A DNA stretch of 64,000 nt from Labrys miyagiensis (GTDB taxonomy: Bacteria > Pseudomonadota > Alphaproteobacteria > Rhizobiales > Labraceae), in NCBI RefSeq assembly GCF_030160835.1, contig NZ_BSPC01000017.1:1-64000 (forward strand). The letters run 5' to 3'. The translations under genes were made by a program, and so were the position numbers. This document shows positions 29,368-39,015 of this stretch, piece after piece. The notes under the pieces were generated by a model that was not told the DNA's origin, ran no database searches, and saw nothing but the letters and a program-made list of their open reading frames with translations. Every line of letters starts with the position of its first letter. The first letter of the stretch is position 1.

Positions 29368-29399
29368 AAAACCCGCTGCGGAAACGTGGCGGGTTTTTT
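29368..29399 (+). terminator. Intrinsic terminator after rplT
   Basis: AAAACCCGC (29368-29376) pairs with GCGGGTTTT (29389-29397) around a 12-base loop, and the T run continues to 29399. It lies 27 bases after the rplT stop. Confidence 0.9.
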
Positions 29400-29470
29400 G
29401 CTATGGACCGGCTTTCCTGGAATTGGGGCAACACTCCTTTTGATAGTGGTCATCGGCGGGAGAGATTGAG

Positions 29471-30895
29471 ATGGCAAGCAAGTCGGAACTGAGCGCCGGC
29501 AAGCTCAAGGAGCTCGGCCTGGACAAGCTCGCAGCGCTTGTCATCGAAGAGGCCCAGGCCAATGCGGCCTTTCGCAAGCGAGTGTCCGCTGCTCTGGCCG
29601 GGATGAAAGGCCCCGAGGCCGTGGCCAAGCTGGTGGAGCGCCGTCTTGCTGCGCTGGAGAAGGCGCGGTCGGTGATCGACTGGCACAAGATCAAGGATTT
29701 CGAAAAGGATATTTCGGCCACCCTCGCCACCATTCTCGGCGAGGTCGGCGCAGCCTCGCCCTCCATCGCGATGGATCTATTGCTGCGCTTCATCGCGACC
29801 CAGGATGCGGTTGTGGGGCGGCTGGTCAGTTCCAACCGGATCGAGACCCTCTACGCCGAGGCTGCCGCGGCGTTGGGGCCACTGGCGGGCGGGCTCGCGC
29901 CCGCCGATATCGATGCCTTGCCCGGCAAGCTCATGACCGCGACGGGCCGGAATCCGTGGACTCTGACCCTGGCGACCGAGGGGCTCCTCCCGCATCTTTC
30001 CAGTGCGGCGCTGGAGAACCTCGACAGCCTGTTGGCGCAAAAAGTTCGGGACGCCGGCCATGATTACAGGGCCGGCGGCTATCGCAAGCTTCGCCAGATC
30101 GTGGCTGATCACGGCGGCGATGTCGACAAGTGGATCGCCCTGGAGACCGAGAAGCCCGAGCATACGCGCGACGGGCTGGCCATTGCGGAAATCCTGCTCG
30201 CCGCTGGGCGGGCGAAGGAGGCCCTGGCCTGGATGGAGCGGGACAAGCCCACGCATGTCGGTTATGCCTATGCCATTGACATGGCGGATGGCGTGATCCA
30301 GCGCGATCACAAATTCAGCCGGCGCGCGGGCCTCAAGGCCGCAATTCTCGAGGCCCTGGGCGAGAAGGATGCGGCACAGGCCCTACGCTGGGCCGTGTTC
30401 GAACAGACCCTCAATGTCGAAGTGTTGCGCGTCTATATCGGCAAGCTCGATGATTTCGAGGAGTTCGAGGCCCTCGACAAGGCCCTCGCCCACGCCCTTG
30501 CCAGCAAGGCACGCTATCGCGCATTGGCCTTCCTGTGCGAATGGCCTCACCTCGGCCATGCAGCCCAGCTGGTGCTCAGCTCCAATGCGCACTGGGATGG
30601 CCAGCATTACGAGGTGATCGCGCCTGCCGCCGACAAGCTTCGCGAGGAGCAGCCGCTGGCGGCGAGCATTCTCTACCGGGCGATGGTCGAGAACATCTTG
30701 GCGAAAAGCCGGTCACTGGCCTATGGGCACGCGGCTCGTTATCTCGGCATTCTCGACGAACTGGCGCCACGCCTTGCAACCGGCGCCATGGCGGGCATGG
30801 GGCGGCTGCCGCCCGCGGATTGGCGGGCGGCCTTGTACAAGAGCCACGGACGGAAGACGAGCTTCTGGGCGGGCGTGCCGAAGTCAGCCTCGTAA
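29471..30895 (+). CDS. DUF6880-like helical repeat protein of unknown function
   Basis: A 474-residue, almost wholly alpha-helical cytoplasmic protein without signal peptide or membrane helices. The N-terminus (LSAGKLKELGLDKLAALVIEEAQANAAFRKRV) and the TPR-like middle (AEILLAAGRAKEALAWMERDKP) resemble the uncharacterised DUF6880 group; this is from memory and not certain. GGGAGA lies before the ATG. It is inserted, with the following four genes, between rplT and pheS, which are neighbours in most bacteria. No function can be given. Confidence 0.7.
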   Translation: MASKSELSAGKLKELGLDKLAALVIEEAQANAAFRKRVSAALAGMKGPEAVAKLVERRLAALEKARSVIDWHKIKDFEKDISATLATILGEVGAASPSIAMDLLLRFIATQDAVVGRLVSSNRIETLYAEAAAALGPLAGGLAPADIDALPGKLMTATGRNPWTLTLATEGLLPHLSSAALENLDSLLAQKVRDAGHDYRAGGYRKLRQIVADHGGDVDKWIALETEKPEHTRDGLAIAEILLAAGRAKEALAWMERDKPTHVGYAYAIDMADGVIQRDHKFSRRAGLKAAILEALGEKDAAQALRWAVFEQTLNVEVLRVYIGKLDDFEEFEALDKALAHALASKARYRALAFLCEWPHLGHAAQLVLSSNAHWDGQHYEVIAPAADKLREEQPLAASILYRAMVENILAKSRSLAYGHAARYLGILDELAPRLATGAMAGMGRLPPADWRAALYKSHGRKTSFWAGVPKSAS

Positions 30896-30917
30896 AGGTG
30901 GGGGCAACGTCCTGACG

Positions 30918-31748
30918 TCACTCCGCCGGCGCCGTCAGTCCCTTGCGCTCAAGGATCTCCCAGCAGTCCTCCGCCGTCTCGGCGAAGTCGAACAGGGTGA
31001 GGTCTTCGCGGCGGATGAAGCCTTCCTCCACCAGCGCCTCGAAATTGATGACCTTGGTCCAGTAGGTCTTGTCCATCAGCACGATCGGGCAGAAGGACAT
31101 CTTGCCGGTCTGACGCAGGGTGATGATCTCGAACAATTCGTCGAAGGTGCCGAAGCCCCCCGGAAACACCACCAGCGCCGCCGCATGCATGGCCAGGTGC
31201 ATCTTGCGCATGGCGAAATAATGGAAGCGGTAGGTGAGGGACGGCGTGGTGTAAGGGTTGGGATATTGCTCGTGCGGCAGGGTGATGTTGAAGCCGATGG
31301 TCGGCGCGCCGGCCTCGCTGGCGCCGCGATTGGCCGCTTCCATGATGCCCGGGCCGCCGCCGGTGGCGATGACGTTGAAGCGCCCATCGCCAATCTCGTT
31401 CATCGCGCCGCCGCGCCGTGAGGCGATATAGCCGAAGGTGCGCGCCTCCTTGTACCAGCGCCCGCGATTGCCTGGCGCATCCTCGTGCACCCGGGCCGAA
31501 CCGAACACTACAATGGTGGAGCGGATATGGGCCGCCTTCAGGCCTTCCTGTGCCTTGACATATTCGAGCTGAAAGCGGATGCCGCGGGTTGAATCGCCCA
31601 GCATGAAATCGGGATCGAGGGCGGCGAGCCGATAGGCAGGTGCCTCGGTCTGGCGCAATTCGCTGACCTTGGCCCGGGTTTCAGGCGCCAGGACATCGGC
31701 GGTCGAGAGCATGTTGGTGGGGGAGGAATCGTCGGGGGCCGGCGTCAT
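30918..31748 (-). CDS. LOG-family protein (TIGR00730-like Rossmann fold)
   Basis: A 276-residue member of the lysine-decarboxylase-like/LOG family. The diagnostic PGGFGTFDELFE is present, as are STIVVFGSARVHEDAP and ATGGGPGIMEAANRGA. Plant and some bacterial LOG proteins cleave cytokinin riboside 5'-monophosphates or nucleotide monophosphates to free base and ribose phosphate. This longer branch, with an N-terminal extension of about 70 residues, is less well characterised. It stands alone on the minus strand. Confidence 0.82.
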   Translation of the reverse strand: MTPAPDDSSPTNMLSTADVLAPETRAKVSELRQTEAPAYRLAALDPDFMLGDSTRGIRFQLEYVKAQEGLKAAHIRSTIVVFGSARVHEDAPGNRGRWYKEARTFGYIASRRGGAMNEIGDGRFNVIATGGGPGIMEAANRGASEAGAPTIGFNITLPHEQYPNPYTTPSLTYRFHYFAMRKMHLAMHAAALVVFPGGFGTFDELFEIITLRQTGKMSFCPIVLMDKTYWTKVINFEALVEEGFIRREDLTLFDFAETAEDCWEILERKGLTAPAE

Positions 31749-31833
31749 AGCCTGTACTCACATACGGAACGCATCACCTTTTGTGATCCCTCGGACCGAG
31801 GACTGCAATCCCTCTGGAGTTGTAAAGCCCGTG

Positions 31834-32220
31834 CTATTTGGAGGGATCCGCGGTCGCTGGCCCGGTCTTCTCGGGCTTGTCCTCCGCCGATTTCGGCCTG
31901 CGGTTGCGCCGGATGCGCTCCAGCCGTGAATCGTCGGTATAGGGACGCGAGCCCGGGCAGATCTCCGAAAGGAACTGCATGAGGGTGCCCGCGAGCGTGT
32001 CGTCGCGCAGGCCGTAATGGACGTTCTGGCCGCGTTTCTCGCGCCAGACCAGGCCGGCATTTTCCAGGATCGACAGGTGTTTGGAAACCGCGGGCGCCGA
32101 CATCACATCCGCGAAGCGCTCGACGATCTGCCCAGCCGTCATGTCGGTCTTCGACAGATAGGCCAGCATCCGCCGCCGCGGAACGGAAGAGAGTGCTTCG
32201 AAGACCTTGTCGGCTGCCAT
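31834..32220 (-). CDS. ArsR-family transcriptional repressor
   Basis: A 128-residue winged-helix regulator: VFEALSSVPRRRMLAYLSKTDMTAGQIVERFADVMSAPAVSKHLSIL is the classic ArsR helix-turn-helix, then WREKRGQNVHYGLR as the beta wing. No cysteine metal site is seen, so it belongs to the metal-independent group (such as SdpR-like repressors). It is divergent from the desaturase gene over a highly AT-rich palindromic interval and most likely represses it and itself. Confidence 0.85.
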   Translation of the reverse strand: MAADKVFEALSSVPRRRMLAYLSKTDMTAGQIVERFADVMSAPAVSKHLSILENAGLVWREKRGQNVHYGLRDDTLAGTLMQFLSEICPGSRPYTDDSRLERIRRNRRPKSAEDKPEKTGPATADPSK

Positions 32221-32329
32221 TGTTTATCCGGTGGGTCGGCGAGGGGGCGAGTTGCAGCCGATTCGGCGAGCACGCTACGCGCCACCATCCAGCCACCCGA
32301 GAGATAGGGCCCCGCTTGACTTCTTGCAA

Positions 32330-32368
32330 GTTATATTCATTATTTAATTAATTAATAAGTTAAATAAC
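32330..32368. promoter_or_regulatory. AT-rich palindromic operator between arsR-like gene and desaturase
   Basis: TTAATTAATTAA (32344-32355) is a perfect palindrome inside an almost GC-free interval, itself flanked by GTTAT (32330-32334) and ATAAC (32364-32368). It is 18-56 bases from the desaturase start and contrasts strongly with the GC-rich surroundings. It probably combines the -10 regions with the ArsR-type operator. Confidence 0.55.
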
Positions 32369-32385
32369 GAAATGGAGAACAACCC

Positions 32386-33426
32386 ATGAAGACGGCAGGC
32401 GGCTACGCACTCGTGATAGACGGAGCGGGGCGGACGGACGAGGCGGCGCTGGAGGCGGATCTCGCCAATGCTGGCAGCATGTTCCATTCCCCGCGCATGC
32501 AGGACGGGGAAGGCACCGATGCCGTCAGGGGTTCCGTGCGCTGGTCGCCGGTGAAGTCACTCTGGTGGCTGGCCATGGCCGCGGGCGCCCTCATCGGCGC
32601 GCCGCTTACCATCAGCTGGGGCGCCCTCGTGCTCTTCCTCGCGACCACCGCCGTCACCATCTGCCTCGGCCATTCGCTCGGCATGCATCGCCGCCTGATC
32701 CATCGCTCCTTCGACTGTCCGCTCTGGCTCGAATACGTCCTGGTCTATTGTGGCACGCTGGTGAGCATGGGCGGCCCCTTCGGCATGATCCGCCAGCACG
32801 ATATCCGCGACTGGGCCCAGCGCCAGGCCGACTGCCACCCCTTCCTCGCCCATCGCAACAGCTTGATCATCGACGGCTGGCAGCAGCTCAACGGCGAATT
32901 GCGCCTCGCCGCGCCGCCGACCCTGACCATCGAGCAGCGTGTGCGCGAGGATCGCTGCTATCGCTTCCTCGAACGCACCATGCTCTGGCAGCAACTGCCC
33001 TGGGCTCTGCTGTTCTACGGCCTCGGTGGCTGGGGCTTCGTTTTCTGGGGCATCTGCCTACGTGTCTTCCTCTCGCTCACCGGCCATTGGCTGATCGGCT
33101 ATTTCGCCCACAACCGGGGCCCGCGCTCCTGGCTGGTGCAGGGCGCTGGCGTGCAAGGCTACAACGTTCCGAAAGCCGGCCTCGTCTCGATGGGCGAAGC
33201 CTGGCACAACAACCACCACGCCTTCCCGGCCTCCGCCAGGCTCGGCCTCTATGAGGGCGAGACGGATATCGGCTGGTGGGTGCTCGTGGCCCTGCGGCGC
33301 CTCGGCCTGGTCTGGAACGTCAAGACGCCGGAGACGCTGCCGCATCGCGAGGCATTGGTGCAAATATCGCCGTATAAGGCGGTTCCCATTGCAAGGGTAA
33401 ATAGGCTAGAAGGCACCTCGATTTGA
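32386..33426 (+). CDS. Membrane fatty acid desaturase with atypical second histidine box
   Basis: A 346-residue integral membrane desaturase. Box 1 is His101-RRLI-His106 in [15 protein letters not shown], and box 3 is HNNHH at 274-278. The second box, normally HRxHH, reads [12 protein letters not shown] with a single His138 and an RDW motif. It desaturates an acyl-CoA or phospholipid acyl chain using a di-iron centre. TM segments flank the boxes ([36 protein letters not shown]). A ribosome-binding GGAGA precedes the ATG. It ends ten bases before pheS, so the two may share transcripts. Confidence 0.82.
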   Translation: MKTAGGYALVIDGAGRTDEAALEADLANAGSMFHSPRMQDGEGTDAVRGSVRWSPVKSLWWLAMAAGALIGAPLTISWGALVLFLATTAVTICLGHSLGMHRRLIHRSFDCPLWLEYVLVYCGTLVSMGGPFGMIRQHDIRDWAQRQADCHPFLAHRNSLIIDGWQQLNGELRLAAPPTLTIEQRVREDRCYRFLERTMLWQQLPWALLFYGLGGWGFVFWGICLRVFLSLTGHWLIGYFAHNRGPRSWLVQGAGVQGYNVPKAGLVSMGEAWHNNHHAFPASARLGLYEGETDIGWWVLVALRRLGLVWNVKTPETLPHREALVQISPYKAVPIARVNRLEGTSI

Positions 33427-33436
33427 GGAAGAGCCT

Positions 33437-34519
33437 ATGAACGATCTTGCCGGCCTGGAAAGCAGTATTCTCAGCGACATCAATGCCGCTGCCGACGAGT
33501 CGGCGCTGGAGGCGGTGCGTGTCGCGGCGCTTGGCAAGAAGGGTTCGATCTCCGAGCGTCTGGCCGGTCTCGGCAAGATGGCGCCCGAGGAGCGCAAGGC
33601 GGCCGGTGCTGCCATCAACGCCGTCAAGGATCGCGTCACCGCCGCGCTGGCCGAGCGCAAGAGCGTGCTGAAGGCTGCCGCCCTGGAGGCCCGCCTGCAG
33701 GCCGAGGCCGTCGACGTCACACTGCCGGCGCGCGAGAGCGGCACCGAGATCGGCCGCCTGCATCCGATCAGCCAGGTCATCGACGAGATCACCACGATCT
33801 TCGCCGACATGGGCTTTGCCGTCGCCGAGGGGCCTGACATCGAGACCGACGACTACAATTTCACCATGCTGAACTTCCCCGTCGGCCATCCGGCACGCGA
33901 GATGCACGATACCTTCTTCTTCGCCCCCGATGAGAAGGGCGAGCGCAAGGTGCTGCGTACGCATACGAGCCCGGTGCAGGTGCGCACCATGCTCAGCCAG
34001 AAGCCGCCGATCCGCGTGGTCATTCCCGGCCGCACCTATCGCAACGACTCCGACCAGACACACACGCCGATGTTCCACCAGGTCGAGGGTCTGGTCATCG
34101 ACAAGACCAGCACGGTCGGCAACATGAAGTGGGTGCTTGAGGAGTTCTGCCGCGCCTTCTTCGAGGTGCCCTCGGTGAAGATGCGTTTCCGCCCTTCCTT
34201 CTTCCCCTTCACCGAGCCGTCGATGGAAGTCGACATCCAGTGCTCGCGCAAGGGCGGCGAGATCCGCTTCGGCGAGGGCGAGGACTGGCTGGAGATCCTG
34301 GGCTGCGGCATGGTGCATCCCAACGTGCTCCGAAATTGCGGCCTCGATCCCGACGAATATCAAGGCTTTGCCTGGGGCATGGGCATCGACCGCATCGCCA
34401 TGCTGAAATATGGCATGCCGGACCTCAGGCCCTTCTTCGACGCCGATGTGCGCTGGCTCTCGCATTACGGCTTCCGGCCCTTCGACCTGCCGAGCCTGGC
34501 GGGCGGGTTGTCGACGTAA
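33437..34519 (+). CDS. pheS: Phenylalanyl-tRNA synthetase alpha subunit
   Basis: A 360-residue PheS: N-terminal coiled-coil, then the class II catalytic core with [10 protein letters not shown], the DTFFFAP motif, [21 protein letters not shown] (motif 2) and [17 protein letters not shown] (motif 3). It charges tRNA-Phe as an alpha2-beta2 enzyme. AGGAAGAG lies just upstream. The gene for the essential beta subunit (pheT), normally immediately downstream, is not here; a palindromic repeat starts three bases after the stop. Confidence 0.96.
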   Translation: MNDLAGLESSILSDINAAADESALEAVRVAALGKKGSISERLAGLGKMAPEERKAAGAAINAVKDRVTAALAERKSVLKAAALEARLQAEAVDVTLPARESGTEIGRLHPISQVIDEITTIFADMGFAVAEGPDIETDDYNFTMLNFPVGHPAREMHDTFFFAPDEKGERKVLRTHTSPVQVRTMLSQKPPIRVVIPGRTYRNDSDQTHTPMFHQVEGLVIDKTSTVGNMKWVLEEFCRAFFEVPSVKMRFRPSFFPFTEPSMEVDIQCSRKGGEIRFGEGEDWLEILGCGMVHPNVLRNCGLDPDEYQGFAWGMGIDRIAMLKYGMPDLRPFFDADVRWLSHYGFRPFDLPSLAGGLST

Positions 34520-34521
34520 TT

Positions 34522-34651
34522 TCCTGGGATCGCAGACTTCCAGCCTGCACCTTGGAACTCGGCACAGGGGAATGGGAAGAGCAGGCAAGACCTGCTCGTG
34601 GAACGGTCGTGCCCTCCGGCATGCAGATGCAGGCTGGAAGCCTGGGATCCC
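34522..34651. repeat. Composite palindrome, C type
   Basis: The 26-base arms at 34522-34547 and 34626-34651 pair with two mismatches (outer part CTGGGATC...; inner part CTTCCAGCCTGCA). The interior has CTTGGAAC and GGAAGAGC, the shared core, and a hairpin GAGCAGG-caaga-CCTGCTC. It begins just after the pheS stop. Confidence 0.85.
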
Positions 34652-34718
34652 AGAGTTAACCTCTCGTTAACCCCTGATTCCCATTTTCCGCCGCCGGCCG
34701 CCGCGCCTGTGTTCTACT

Positions 34719-34748
34719 TGCTCAAGCCTGTTGCCGGGGGCTTGGGCA
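34719..34748 (+). other. Stem-loop upstream of the GST gene
   Basis: TGCTCAAGCC (34719-34728) pairs with GGCTTGGGCA (34739-34748) with one G-U pair around a ten-base loop. It lies in the 180 bases between the pheS repeat and the GST start, where no gene is seen. It may be a leader element or a terminator; there is no T run. Confidence 0.35.
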
Positions 34749-34831
34749 GGGGGGTATACCGGATTTTCGCCTAGGCACCCTGCGGGCCTCCCCTCCGCGG
34801 TTTCCAGACTGTCTCCAGATTCTCGGGTTCA

Positions 34832-35524
34832 ATGGCAAAGCTTTTTCACAACACCGTCGATCCGCAATCCCGTTTCATTCGCCTCGTGCTGAGTGAAATG
34901 GATGTCGCGACCGATCTGGTCGAAGAAAAGCCCTGGGAGCGCCGCGAGGCCTTCCTGCACATGAACCCGGCCGGCGTGCTGCCGGTGATGATCGACGCCA
35001 CCGGCCTCACCGTGCCCGGCGCCTCGCCGATCGCCGAATATCTCGACGAGGCCTATGGCGATGCCCTCGGCGAGCAGCGCCTGTTGCCGCGCGACTCGCG
35101 CGCCCGCGTGGAGACACGCCGGCTGATCGAGTGGTTCAACGTCAAGTTTAACGCCGAGGTGAGTGAATATCTCGTCACCGAGAAGATCCTGAAGCGTTTC
35201 CTGCCGGTGGGCGAGGGCGGTTCTTCGCCGGATACGGCCGCGATCCGTGCCGCCAAGTCGAATGTGCGCTATCATCTGCGCTATGTCGGCTATCTGGTAC
35301 GGCGACGGAACTGGCTGGCGGGCGATCGGCTCTCCTATGCCGATTTCGTCGCGGCGGCGCATCTTTCCATCGTGGACTATCTTGGCGACGTGCCCTGGGA
35401 CGAGGACAGCGCGGCCAAGGAGTGGTATGCGCGCCTCAAATCCCGCCCGTCCTTCCGTCCGCTTCTGGCCGAGACCATTCGCGGCACGCCGCCCTCCTCG
35501 ACCTATGCGGACCTGGATTTTTAG
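34832..35524 (+). CDS. Glutathione S-transferase family protein
   Basis: A 230-residue GST: thioredoxin-like N-terminal domain (MAKLFHNTVDPQSRFIRLVLSEMDV, NPAGVLPVMID, SPIAEYLDEAYG) and an all-helical C-terminal domain (WLAGDRLSYADFVAAAHLSIVDYLG). It sits upstream of queG, a pairing common in rhizobia. The gap between them is filled by an A-type palindrome. The substrate is unknown. Confidence 0.88.
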   Translation: MAKLFHNTVDPQSRFIRLVLSEMDVATDLVEEKPWERREAFLHMNPAGVLPVMIDATGLTVPGASPIAEYLDEAYGDALGEQRLLPRDSRARVETRRLIEWFNVKFNAEVSEYLVTEKILKRFLPVGEGGSSPDTAAIRAAKSNVRYHLRYVGYLVRRRNWLAGDRLSYADFVAAAHLSIVDYLGDVPWDEDSAAKEWYARLKSRPSFRPLLAETIRGTPPSSTYADLDF

Positions 35525-35530
35525 TTTCCC

Positions 35531-35635
35531 GGGAGCGCGGACGTCCCCGTCCGCTCTTGGGAACGACACGCTTGCGGTAGAGGAAGAGCGGATCGTCCGA
35601 CACTCTTGGAGTGTCGTAGGGACATCCGCGCTCCC
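35531..35635. repeat. Composite palindrome, A type, with nested hairpin
   Basis: GGGAGCGCGGACGTCC (35531-35546) pairs with GGACATCCGCGCTCCC (35620-35635), one mismatch. It has the core CTCTTGGGAACG...GGAAGAGCGG and the nested perfect hairpin CGACACTC-ttg-GAGTGTCG (35598-35616). It lies between the GST stop and the queG start, ending nine bases before the queG ATG. Confidence 0.9.
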
Positions 35636-35644
35636 AGCGACGCC

Positions 35645-36781
35645 ATGACCTCCCTCAAATCCCAGCTCCTCGCCCGCGCCCATGCCGAAGGCTTCGATGT
35701 CGTCCGCGTCACCACGCCCGACGCCATTCCCCAGGCACCCGAGCGCCTGAAAACCTTCCTCGACCAGGGCTGCCACGGCGAGATGGGCTGGATGCATGAT
35801 CGCGCCGACCAGCGTGGCGCCCCGCTTGCACTCTGGCCGGAGGTGCGCAGCATCATCATGCTCGGCATGAATTATGGCCCGGACAGCGATCCCATGGCGG
35901 GCCTCGCCGATCCGTCCTCGGCGCTGATCTCGGTCTATGCCCAGGGCGATGATTATCACGACGTCATCAAGAAGAAGCTCAAGGGTCTCGGTCGCTGGTG
36001 GGGCGAGGCGACGGGCCTGCCGCTCAAGGTGTTCGTCGACACCGCGCCGGTGATGGAAAAGCCTCTGGCCGCCGCCGCGGGACTGGGCTGGCAGGGCAAG
36101 CACACCAATCTCGTCAGCCGCAGCTTCGGCTCCTGGCTCTTCCTCGGCTCCATCTTCACGGCGGCCGAGGTCGAACCCGATGAGCCCGAGCGCGACCATT
36201 GCGGCTCCTGCCGCGCCTGCCTCGATGTCTGCCCGACGGCGGCCTTTCCAGCGCCCTACCAACTCGATGCCAGGCGCTGCATCTCCTATCTCACCATCGA
36301 GAACAAGGGACCGATCCCGGCCGAGTTCCGGCCGGCGATCGGCAACCGCATCTATGGCTGCGACGATTGCCTCGCCGTCTGCCCCTGGAACAAGTTCGCC
36401 GTTGCCGGGCACGAACGGAAGCTGATGGCCCGCGAGGGACTGCGGCAACCGAGACTGGCGGAGCTGGCGCGGCTCGACGATGCCGCCTTCCGGACGCTGT
36501 TCGCAAGAAACCCGGTGAAGCGCATCGGGCGCGACCGTTTCATCCGCAACGTGTTGATCGCCATCGGCAATTCCGGCGACACCGACCTGGTTGGCGAGGC
36601 CGAGGCCTTGCTGGAGGACAATTCGGCGCTGGTGCGCGCCATGGCGGTGTGGGCGCTCTCCCGTCTTGCGCCGCAGCGGCTCGCCACCCATCTGGACAGG
36701 CGCCAGGGTGAGAGCGATGCCGACGTGCTCGGCGAATGGCGGCGGGCCGGCCTTGCGGCACAGGAGCCTTTCCTCTTATGA
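35645..36781 (+). CDS. queG: Epoxyqueuosine reductase
   Basis: A 378-residue QueG with the cobalamin-binding N-terminal domain ([28 protein letters not shown]) and two [4Fe-4S] clusters readable in [17 protein letters not shown] and [15 protein letters not shown]-terminal HEAT-like tail follows. It reduces epoxyqueuosine to queuosine in tRNA, a B12-dependent step. I chose the ATG at 35645; the residues before it are repeat-encoded. No Shine-Dalgarno is obvious other than bases of the repeat edge. Confidence 0.94.
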   Translation: MTSLKSQLLARAHAEGFDVVRVTTPDAIPQAPERLKTFLDQGCHGEMGWMHDRADQRGAPLALWPEVRSIIMLGMNYGPDSDPMAGLADPSSALISVYAQGDDYHDVIKKKLKGLGRWWGEATGLPLKVFVDTAPVMEKPLAAAAGLGWQGKHTNLVSRSFGSWLFLGSIFTAAEVEPDEPERDHCGSCRACLDVCPTAAFPAPYQLDARRCISYLTIENKGPIPAEFRPAIGNRIYGCDDCLAVCPWNKFAVAGHERKLMAREGLRQPRLAELARLDDAAFRTLFARNPVKRIGRDRFIRNVLIAIGNSGDTDLVGEAEALLEDNSALVRAMAVWALSRLAPQRLATHLDRRQGESDADVLGEWRRAGLAAQEPFLL

Positions 36782-36868
36782 CACTGCCGTCACAATGTGC
36801 ACGCCATCACCTTGACGCCACAGGCGTTCGCCAATAGCCATGCAGACGGGGTAAGCAAGGAGCAGGCG

Positions 36869-37492
36869 ATGATCCACAAAGGTGGCGCGCGACGGACGAA
36901 TTGCGGGCCCAGGCCGGCGGGGCGGCTCAGCGAGGCGGCCCAGTTCTTCAGGAGCTGGACCGAAAAGCCCATGCAGCTGGGTTCGGTGACGCCATCGAGC
37001 CGCATCCTTTCCAAGGTCATGGCCAGCCATGTAGATCCGGCCTCCGAGGGGCCGGTGGTCGAGATCGGACCGGGTACCGGGCCGATCACCCAGGCCCTTG
37101 TCGAGCATGGCATCGCTGAGGAACGCCTCGTCCTGGTGGAATACAGCCCGGAATTTTGCGATCTTCTGGCCCGGCGTTTCCCCAAGGCGCAGATCGTGCA
37201 GGGCGATGCCTACGCCCTCGCCAGGACACTCGACGGCAAGCTCGACGGCAAAGCCGCGGCGATGGTCTGCGGCCTGCCGCTGATGACCCGGCCCGAGGCC
37301 CAGCGTCTCGACCTCCTGGCGCAGGCCTTCACCCTGATGCAGCCCGGCGCGCCCTTCGTGCAATTCACCTATGCCTTGACTTCGCCGATTCCGACGCGCG
37401 ATGCCTTCTTCACCTGGAAGGGCTCGCCGCGGATCTGGCGCAATGTCCCGCCGGCGCGGGTGTGGACCTACACGCAGCTTTCGAGGAACTGA
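36869..37492 (+). CDS. pmtA: Phospholipid N-methyltransferase (Sinorhizobium-type PmtA)
   Basis: A 207-residue SAM-dependent methyltransferase resembling rRNA dimethyladenosine methylases, as rhizobial PmtA does. Key segments are [37 protein letters not shown] (SAM motif I) and [14 protein letters not shown]. It methylates phosphatidylethanolamine three times to phosphatidylcholine at the inner membrane surface. AAGGAG lies six bases before the ATG at 36869, which decides this start over one at 36797. Confidence 0.85.
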   Translation: MIHKGGARRTNCGPRPAGRLSEAAQFFRSWTEKPMQLGSVTPSSRILSKVMASHVDPASEGPVVEIGPGTGPITQALVEHGIAEERLVLVEYSPEFCDLLARRFPKAQIVQGDAYALARTLDGKLDGKAAAMVCGLPLMTRPEAQRLDLLAQAFTLMQPGAPFVQFTYALTSPIPTRDAFFTWKGSPRIWRNVPPARVWTYTQLSRN

Positions 37493-37524
37493 CTTGCGAG
37501 GAATGGACTTTGCCAGGAACTGAC

Positions 37525-38238
37525 TTGGATACGAAGGACCGCCTGATCTGCGCCCTGGATGTCGACAGCGTGGCCAAGGCCGAGGCCCTGGTGATACGGC
37601 TTGGCGACAGCGTGACGTTCTACAAGGTGGGCTACCAACTCGTCTTCAATGGCGGCCTGCCCTTCGCCCAGGATCTCGCCCGCTCCGGCAAGAAGATCTT
37701 CCTCGACATGAAACTGCACGACATCGGCAACACCGTCAGCAAGGGTGTGGAGGCGATCGCTCGCATGGGCATGACCTTTCTCACCGTGCACGCCTTCCCG
37801 CAGACGATGAAGGCGGCGGTGGAAGGGGCCCGCGGCTCGGACCTCAAGATCCTCAGCGTCACGGTGATGACCTCCTATGACGATGCCGACCTTGTCGAGG
37901 CCGGCTACCGCCAGAGCGTGAGCGAACTCGTCTCCCAGCGCGTGGCACAGGCGATGGCGCTCGGCGTGCCCGGCCTGATCCTATCGCCGGAAGAGGCCGC
38001 CACCACGCGCAACCGCGTCGGCGATACCATGCTCTTGGTAACGCCGGGCGTGCGTCCGGCGGGTTCCGACAGCGGCGACCAGAAGCGGATCATGACGCCC
38101 GGCGATGCGATCCGCGCGGGGGCGGACCATCTGGTGGTGGGTCGTCCGATTGTTGCTGCTGCTGATCCAAGGGCGGTGGCGGAAGCTATCCAGGCGGAGA
38201 TCGCTGGGAGCGCGGGCGTCCCTGCGACACTCAAGTGA
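37525..38238 (+). CDS. pyrF: Orotidine 5'-phosphate decarboxylase, C-terminus and stop supplied by a repeat
   Basis: A 237-residue OMP decarboxylase: [17 protein letters not shown], the catalytic [12 protein letters not shown] and the phosphate-binding [12 protein letters not shown]. It makes UMP in pyrimidine synthesis. The best start is TTG at 37525, with AGGAA five bases upstream. The last ten residues ([10 protein letters not shown]) and the TGA are encoded by the A-type palindrome starting at 38204; the fold itself ends at IQAEIA, so function is probably unaffected. Confidence 0.93.
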   Translation: MDTKDRLICALDVDSVAKAEALVIRLGDSVTFYKVGYQLVFNGGLPFAQDLARSGKKIFLDMKLHDIGNTVSKGVEAIARMGMTFLTVHAFPQTMKAAVEGARGSDLKILSVTVMTSYDDADLVEAGYRQSVSELVSQRVAQAMALGVPGLILSPEEAATTRNRVGDTMLLVTPGVRPAGSDSGDQKRIMTPGDAIRAGADHLVVGRPIVAAADPRAVAEAIQAEIAGSAGVPATLK

Positions 38239-38360
38239 GTGTCGGACGATCCGCTCTTGAACCGCCTGCCAAATGTAGAAAGGGCGCCACCGTTCCCCAC
38301 GGCCGCGCCTCTTTTGTAAACGTCGCGCTTCCAAGAGCGGACAAGATGTCCGCGCTCCCG
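38204..38360. repeat. Composite palindrome, A type, overlapping the pyrF stop
   Basis: The left arm CTGGGAGCGCGGGCGTC (38204-38220) pairs with GATGTCCGCGCTCCCG (38345-38360) imperfectly. The perfect nested hairpin CGACACTC-aagt-GAGTGTCG is at 38225-38244 and contains the pyrF stop codon. A second inverted core (GCTTCCAAGAGCGG) lies to the right, so this 157-bp copy appears to be two elements joined. It ends two bases before the efp stop, between convergent genes. Confidence 0.88.
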
Positions 38361-38362
38361 GA

Positions 38363-38929
38363 TCAATCCTTGGCGCGTTCCACGTAGGAGCCGTCTTCCG
38401 TCATGACTACCACGCGGGTGCCCGCGGAGATGTGGGGCGGCACGGTGGTGCGCTGGCCGTTGGAGAGGGTGGCGGGCTTGTAGGAGGAGGAGGCCGTCTG
38501 GCCCTTGGTGACCGGTTCGGTTTCCGTCACTTCCAGCACCACGCGGGCGGGCAGTTCGATGGCAACCGGCACGCCGTTATAGAGGCTGATCTGGCATTCC
38601 ATGCTTTCGGCGAGATAGACCGACTGGTCGCCGATCACATCGGCCGGCACGGAAACCTGCTCATAGCTCTCCATGTTCATGAAGGCGAAGCCGTGGGCGT
38701 CTTCGTAGAGATAGGTGTAAGGCTTGGTTTCGATGAAGGCGCGCTCGACCTGCTCGGTGGTGCGGTAGCGCTGCACCGTCTTCACGCCATCCGAGAGACG
38801 ACGCATGTCGATCTGGGTGGTGGGCGTGCCCTTGCCCGGAAAGAAGCTTTCGGCCTTGAGCACGACGAGAAGCTGGTTGTCGATCTCGACGACATTGCCC
38901 TTGCGAATCTGGCTGGCGATAACCTTCAC
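38363..38929 (-). CDS. efp: Elongation factor P
   Basis: A 188-residue EF-P with three beta-barrel domains ([66 protein letters not shown]...). The loop residue normally modified with beta-lysine or another group is Lys33 in FFPGKGTPT. It rescues ribosomes stalled at polyproline. The start is GTG at 38929 with AGGAC six bases before. The usual epmA/epmB genes are not nearby. Confidence 0.93.
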   Translation of the reverse strand: MKVIASQIRKGNVVEIDNQLLVVLKAESFFPGKGTPTTQIDMRRLSDGVKTVQRYRTTEQVERAFIETKPYTYLYEDAHGFAFMNMESYEQVSVPADVIGDQSVYLAESMECQISLYNGVPVAIELPARVVLEVTETEPVTKGQTASSSYKPATLSNGQRTTVPPHISAGTRVVVMTEDGSYVERAKD

Positions 38930-39015
38930 GATATTGTCCTGAACCTTGAGAATGCGTGGCGCCTCATACACCGCCGCAGCCAGGAGCGAAAGCGTTGCCG
39001 CGAAAATAACGCCGT

